From Halobaculum rubrum (lineage in GTDB: Archaea > Halobacteriota > Halobacteria > Halobacteriales > Haloferacaceae), in contig NZ_CP082284.1 in assembly GCF_019880225.1 (NCBI RefSeq), positions 1,550,001-1,614,000 on the forward strand: a stretch of 64,000 nt of DNA, read 5' to 3'. Shown here one piece after another: positions 61,396 through 64,000 of this stretch. The notes below the pieces were generated by a model. That model did not search any database and had not been told where the DNA came from. It was given only the letters and a program-made list of their open reading frames with translations. The number at the start of each line of letters is the position of its first letter. Positions within the stretch are counted from its first letter, which is position 1. A program made the translations under genes and the position numbers.

Positions 61396-64000
61396 ATGAG
61401 CGACTCACGCACACCGAACGCTGTACAGCGGCGAAGTGACGCACTCGAACGAGTATCCGACGGCATCGTGGCTCTGGATCACGACCTCCGGTACACGTAC
61501 GTTAACAAGCGAGCGACAGAGTTCCTCGACACTGACGCTGAGTCACTTCTCGGCGAGTACGTTTGGGACGCCTTTCCAAACCCCGAGGGAACCAAAGCAC
61601 AAGACGCGATCGAGCAAGCGAACGAAACCGGACAAATGACCTCCTTCGAACGGTACAACGACGCGCTGGAAACGTGGTGGGAGGTCAGAGTCCATCCCGA
61701 CGACACGGGTGTTACTGTTTTCTTCAAAGATATTACTGAAAGAAAAGAACGCCTATACGAACTGAAACGGGCAGACACGTTGTTCCAGAACGCGCAAGAC
61801 GGACTGTTCGTCATTGACGTCGAAGATGATGGAGAGACGTTTCGCGTCAATCAGGTCAACCCTGCATACGAGAGTTATACGGGCGCTCTGGCTGGCGAAA
61901 TCCAGGGAAAAACGATCCGTGAAATCACCGACGAGACGGACAGCGATGCGATCCGCGAGAAATGCAGAGAGTGTGTACACGGACGAACGTCCATTGAGTA
62001 CGAAGAATATCTCTCAGTATTCAACAGTGGGCCGTGGTGGGAAACGAGACTCGCACCGGTAATCGTCGACGAGGAGGTGACGCAAATCGTCGGATCGACG
62101 CGAAACATCACTGACCGCAAGGAGCGCGAAAAAGAACTTCGTCGAAAGACGCGCGCGCTTGACAACGCGCCCATTGGGATCTCAATCACTGATCCGTCAC
62201 AGGAGGATAACCCGATGAGCTATGTGAATGAAGCATTCACCGAAATTACCGGGTACGACGAAGACGAAGCAGTCGGGCGGAACTGTCGGTTTCTTCAGGG
62301 CGAGGGAACCGACCCCAAACAGGTTGCAACCATCCGTAACGGGATTGAAAACATCGAGCCGGTCGAGACGATATTGCAAAACTATCGTAAGGACGGTACC
62401 GCATTCTGGAACCAATTATCAATCGCCCCGGTCAGAGACAAAGACGGTGAACTGGAGAGCTTCGTCGGCTTCCAGAAGGACATCACCGACCGGAAAGAGC
62501 GCGAACGACGCCTGCAAACGCACGAGCTCGTCGTGCAGGCGATGAACGAAGTCGCATTCCTGATCAACGAGGACAAGCGAATCCAGTTTGCCAACGATGC
62601 GGCACTCTATTTTGCAGACGTGCCCCTGGAGGCGATCAAGGGGGTCCCGATTGAATCGGTCACCGAGGAGATGGCTGCACCTGACGAAGAGCCGCAACGG
62701 TTTGTGGACGCGATCGACTCATTCTTAGAGGACGAGGAACCCGATGTCGGCGAGTGGGTTCGAGAACCTGACGGGTCGGAGACGTTAAGTCTCGAATTTG
62801 ACCTCTCGTTAGAATCGGTCGGGGTGGTATGTGCCGAGCAACGGTTCGTTCCGGTGAAACTCTACGATGGCGAACGAGGTGTCGCGGTCATTTCGAGGGA
62901 CGTTACCGCGCGCAGGGAGAAAGAGGAAGAAATCCAGACGCATCTGGAGCAAGCCCAAGAAGTCGGGAACGTGGGGAGTTGGCATCTGGATATTGACACC
63001 AGCGATCTGCAGTGGTCGGACGAATGTTATCGGCTCTTCGGCTTAGAACCGGGAACGCCGATGACGTATGAACGGTTCCTGGAGAGGGTTCATCCCGATG
63101 ACCGCGAGAAAATTGACGAAGCGTGGAGTGAAGCACTAGAAGAGGGCAGCTATGACATTAAGCATCGAATCGTGGTAGACGGCAAGACACGATGGGTGCA
63201 GGAAACAGCCAAGGTTGAATTCGGGTGTGACGGAGAGCCAGAGAGCGGTATGGGCGTTGTCCGAGACATTACAGAACAGGTCCAGCGGACCCGCGAGATA
63301 CACGCGCAGAAAGAGCGGTACAAGTCGTTATTTAATAGCGTCAGCGGCGCGGTCGTAGTCACGGATATCGATGGCACGATTACGACGTGCAACCCGGGCT
63401 TTGCCGACCTGTTCGGGTACGAGAGTGACGACATCAAGGGAAATCACCTCAGCACGATCACAGACGAGAGTACAGATGTGGAGCGACTGCTTGAGACGAC
63501 AGACACCTCCCAGGAAGCACTCATCCGTACTTTCGAAAAAAAGTCGGGACAGGTCTTCCCGAGTGAGACACGGAGTTCGCCGCTTCGAACGCATAATGGT
63601 GATATCGATGGATATGTGGTACACATAATTGATGTTTCTGAGGAACAAGCAAACCGCGAGCAACTGCAAGTTCTCAGCCGTGTCTTCCGGCACAATATAA
63701 AGAATGATATGAATGTCATCCTAGGGCATGCCGAACTCATCGAACAGCAAGGGCCAAATACAGTATTGTCCAACGCTGAGAAAATACGCAAAAAATCCCG
63801 AGACTTCATTGAGGTGGCGAAGAATCAACATCGAATCACGACACTGCTGACCAAGAACACTGACACCGTCGATGTGGACTTGGCACCGACAATTAGTGAA
63901 ACTGTCTCAGAGGTGCAGACGCAATACCCTGATGCGAGATTACAGACGGACCTGGATCGCGACTGTCAGGTGAGTACCACGCCTGAGATTACTGAAGCGA
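61396..64000 (+). CDS. Multi-PAS histidine kinase with a LOV domain, 3' partial
   Basis: An open frame of 868 codons that runs off the window. Domain order: PAS (about 10-115), PAS (115-245), LOV (about 250-360), PAS (about 370-500), PAS (505-625), PAS (630-745), then the kinase core with phosphoacceptor H766 in LSRVFRHNIKNDMNVILGHAEL. The LOV domain is convincing: FTEITGYDEDEAVGRNCRFLQGEGTD with the flavin-adduct C297, then NYRKDGTAFWNQLSIAPVRD and FVGFQKDITDR. It should sense blue light through FMN/FAD and control phosphotransfer. The ATPase domain is beyond the end. It follows the transducer gene by 13 nt and shares its codon use, so both form one unit. Confidence 0.92.
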   Translation, partial: MSDSRTPNAVQRRSDALERVSDGIVALDHDLRYTYVNKRATEFLDTDAESLLGEYVWDAFPNPEGTKAQDAIEQANETGQMTSFERYNDALETWWEVRVHPDDTGVTVFFKDITERKERLYELKRADTLFQNAQDGLFVIDVEDDGETFRVNQVNPAYESYTGALAGEIQGKTIREITDETDSDAIREKCRECVHGRTSIEYEEYLSVFNSGPWWETRLAPVIVDEEVTQIVGSTRNITDRKEREKELRRKTRALDNAPIGISITDPSQEDNPMSYVNEAFTEITGYDEDEAVGRNCRFLQGEGTDPKQVATIRNGIENIEPVETILQNYRKDGTAFWNQLSIAPVRDKDGELESFVGFQKDITDRKERERRLQTHELVVQAMNEVAFLINEDKRIQFANDAALYFADVPLEAIKGVPIESVTEEMAAPDEEPQRFVDAIDSFLEDEEPDVGEWVREPDGSETLSLEFDLSLESVGVVCAEQRFVPVKLYDGERGVAVISRDVTARREKEEEIQTHLEQAQEVGNVGSWHLDIDTSDLQWSDECYRLFGLEPGTPMTYERFLERVHPDDREKIDEAWSEALEEGSYDIKHRIVVDGKTRWVQETAKVEFGCDGEPESGMGVVRDITEQVQRTREIHAQKERYKSLFNSVSGAVVVTDIDGTITTCNPGFADLFGYESDDIKGNHLSTITDESTDVERLLETTDTSQEALIRTFEKKSGQVFPSETRSSPLRTHNGDIDGYVVHIIDVSEEQANREQLQVLSRVFRHNIKNDMNVILGHAELIEQQGPNTVLSNAEKIRKKSRDFIEVAKNQHRITTLLTKNTDTVDVDLAPTISETVSEVQTQYPDARLQTDLDRDCQVSTTPEITEA

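Overview
The window is a piece of a haloarchaeal (class Halobacteria) chromosome. The support is very high GC, strongly acidic proteins, archaeal information-processing genes (eIF1, S19e, a PDCD5-type DNA-binding protein, class I lysyl-tRNA synthetase), Tat lipoproteins with lipoboxes, a PGF-CTERM surface protein, a PitA-type heme protein and a halobacterial transducer. For many genes a TATA-like box lies about 26-30 nt before the start codon, which means leaderless transcripts; I used this to choose many starts. The genus cannot be fixed from the sequence alone.

Layout. 1-5.8 kb: end of the eIF1 gene, a cell-wall-anchored HExxH metalloprotease-like protein, rhodanese, Nudix hydrolase, small haloarchaeal proteins and RimI. 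6-16.4 kb: aconitase, dUTPase/dCTP deaminase, an intron-containing tRNA-Lys, an M20 peptidase, a ParB-like protein, a HAM1 pyrophosphatase, an Nmad3-like protein, tRNA-Gly, NAD synthetase and a membrane protein. 16.4-20 kb: DUF3105 lipoprotein, crotonase, tRNA-Thr and a 1.3-kb decayed insertion ending in a tRNA-Thr pseudogene. 20-27 kb: a 7TM-type histidine kinase, a UbiA prenyltransferase, a VOC protein, a cupin, a TrkA-type protein and a DHDPS-family aldolase. 27-32.3 kb: a molybdate/tungstate locus with a divergent ModE-like regulator, a three-gene ABC importer and a MOT1-type transporter. 33-39.3 kb: an acyltransferase, convergent GH68 and GH32 fructan enzymes and an aldo/keto reductase. 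39.4-45.4 kb: GAF kinase, PitA, site-2 protease and PadR regulator. 45.5-58.2 kb: lysS-pyrH, moaE fusion, second site-2 protease, thiL, flippase-like protein, rps19e, PDCD5, PP-loop protein, hisS-truA and an M28 peptidase. 58.3-64 kb: a lower-GC module with a dead RHH-RelE pair, a transducer and a multi-PAS histidine kinase carrying a LOV domain, cut by the window end.

The most unusual signals are: (1) a dispersed palindromic repeat with a shared core (GAAGTAGACGA ... AGCGRAGCGAG ... GGCGTGGTTC) present four times, always just past a gene 3' end, with arms that copy that gene's terminal sequence, so two tRNA genes trail extra copies of their own 3' ends; (2) two related RHH-RelE toxin-antitoxin modules whose toxins are both disabled in different ways; (3) the tRNA-Thr-bounded relic; and (4) the transducer plus LOV-kinase pair, which suggests a blue-light sensing system of foreign origin.
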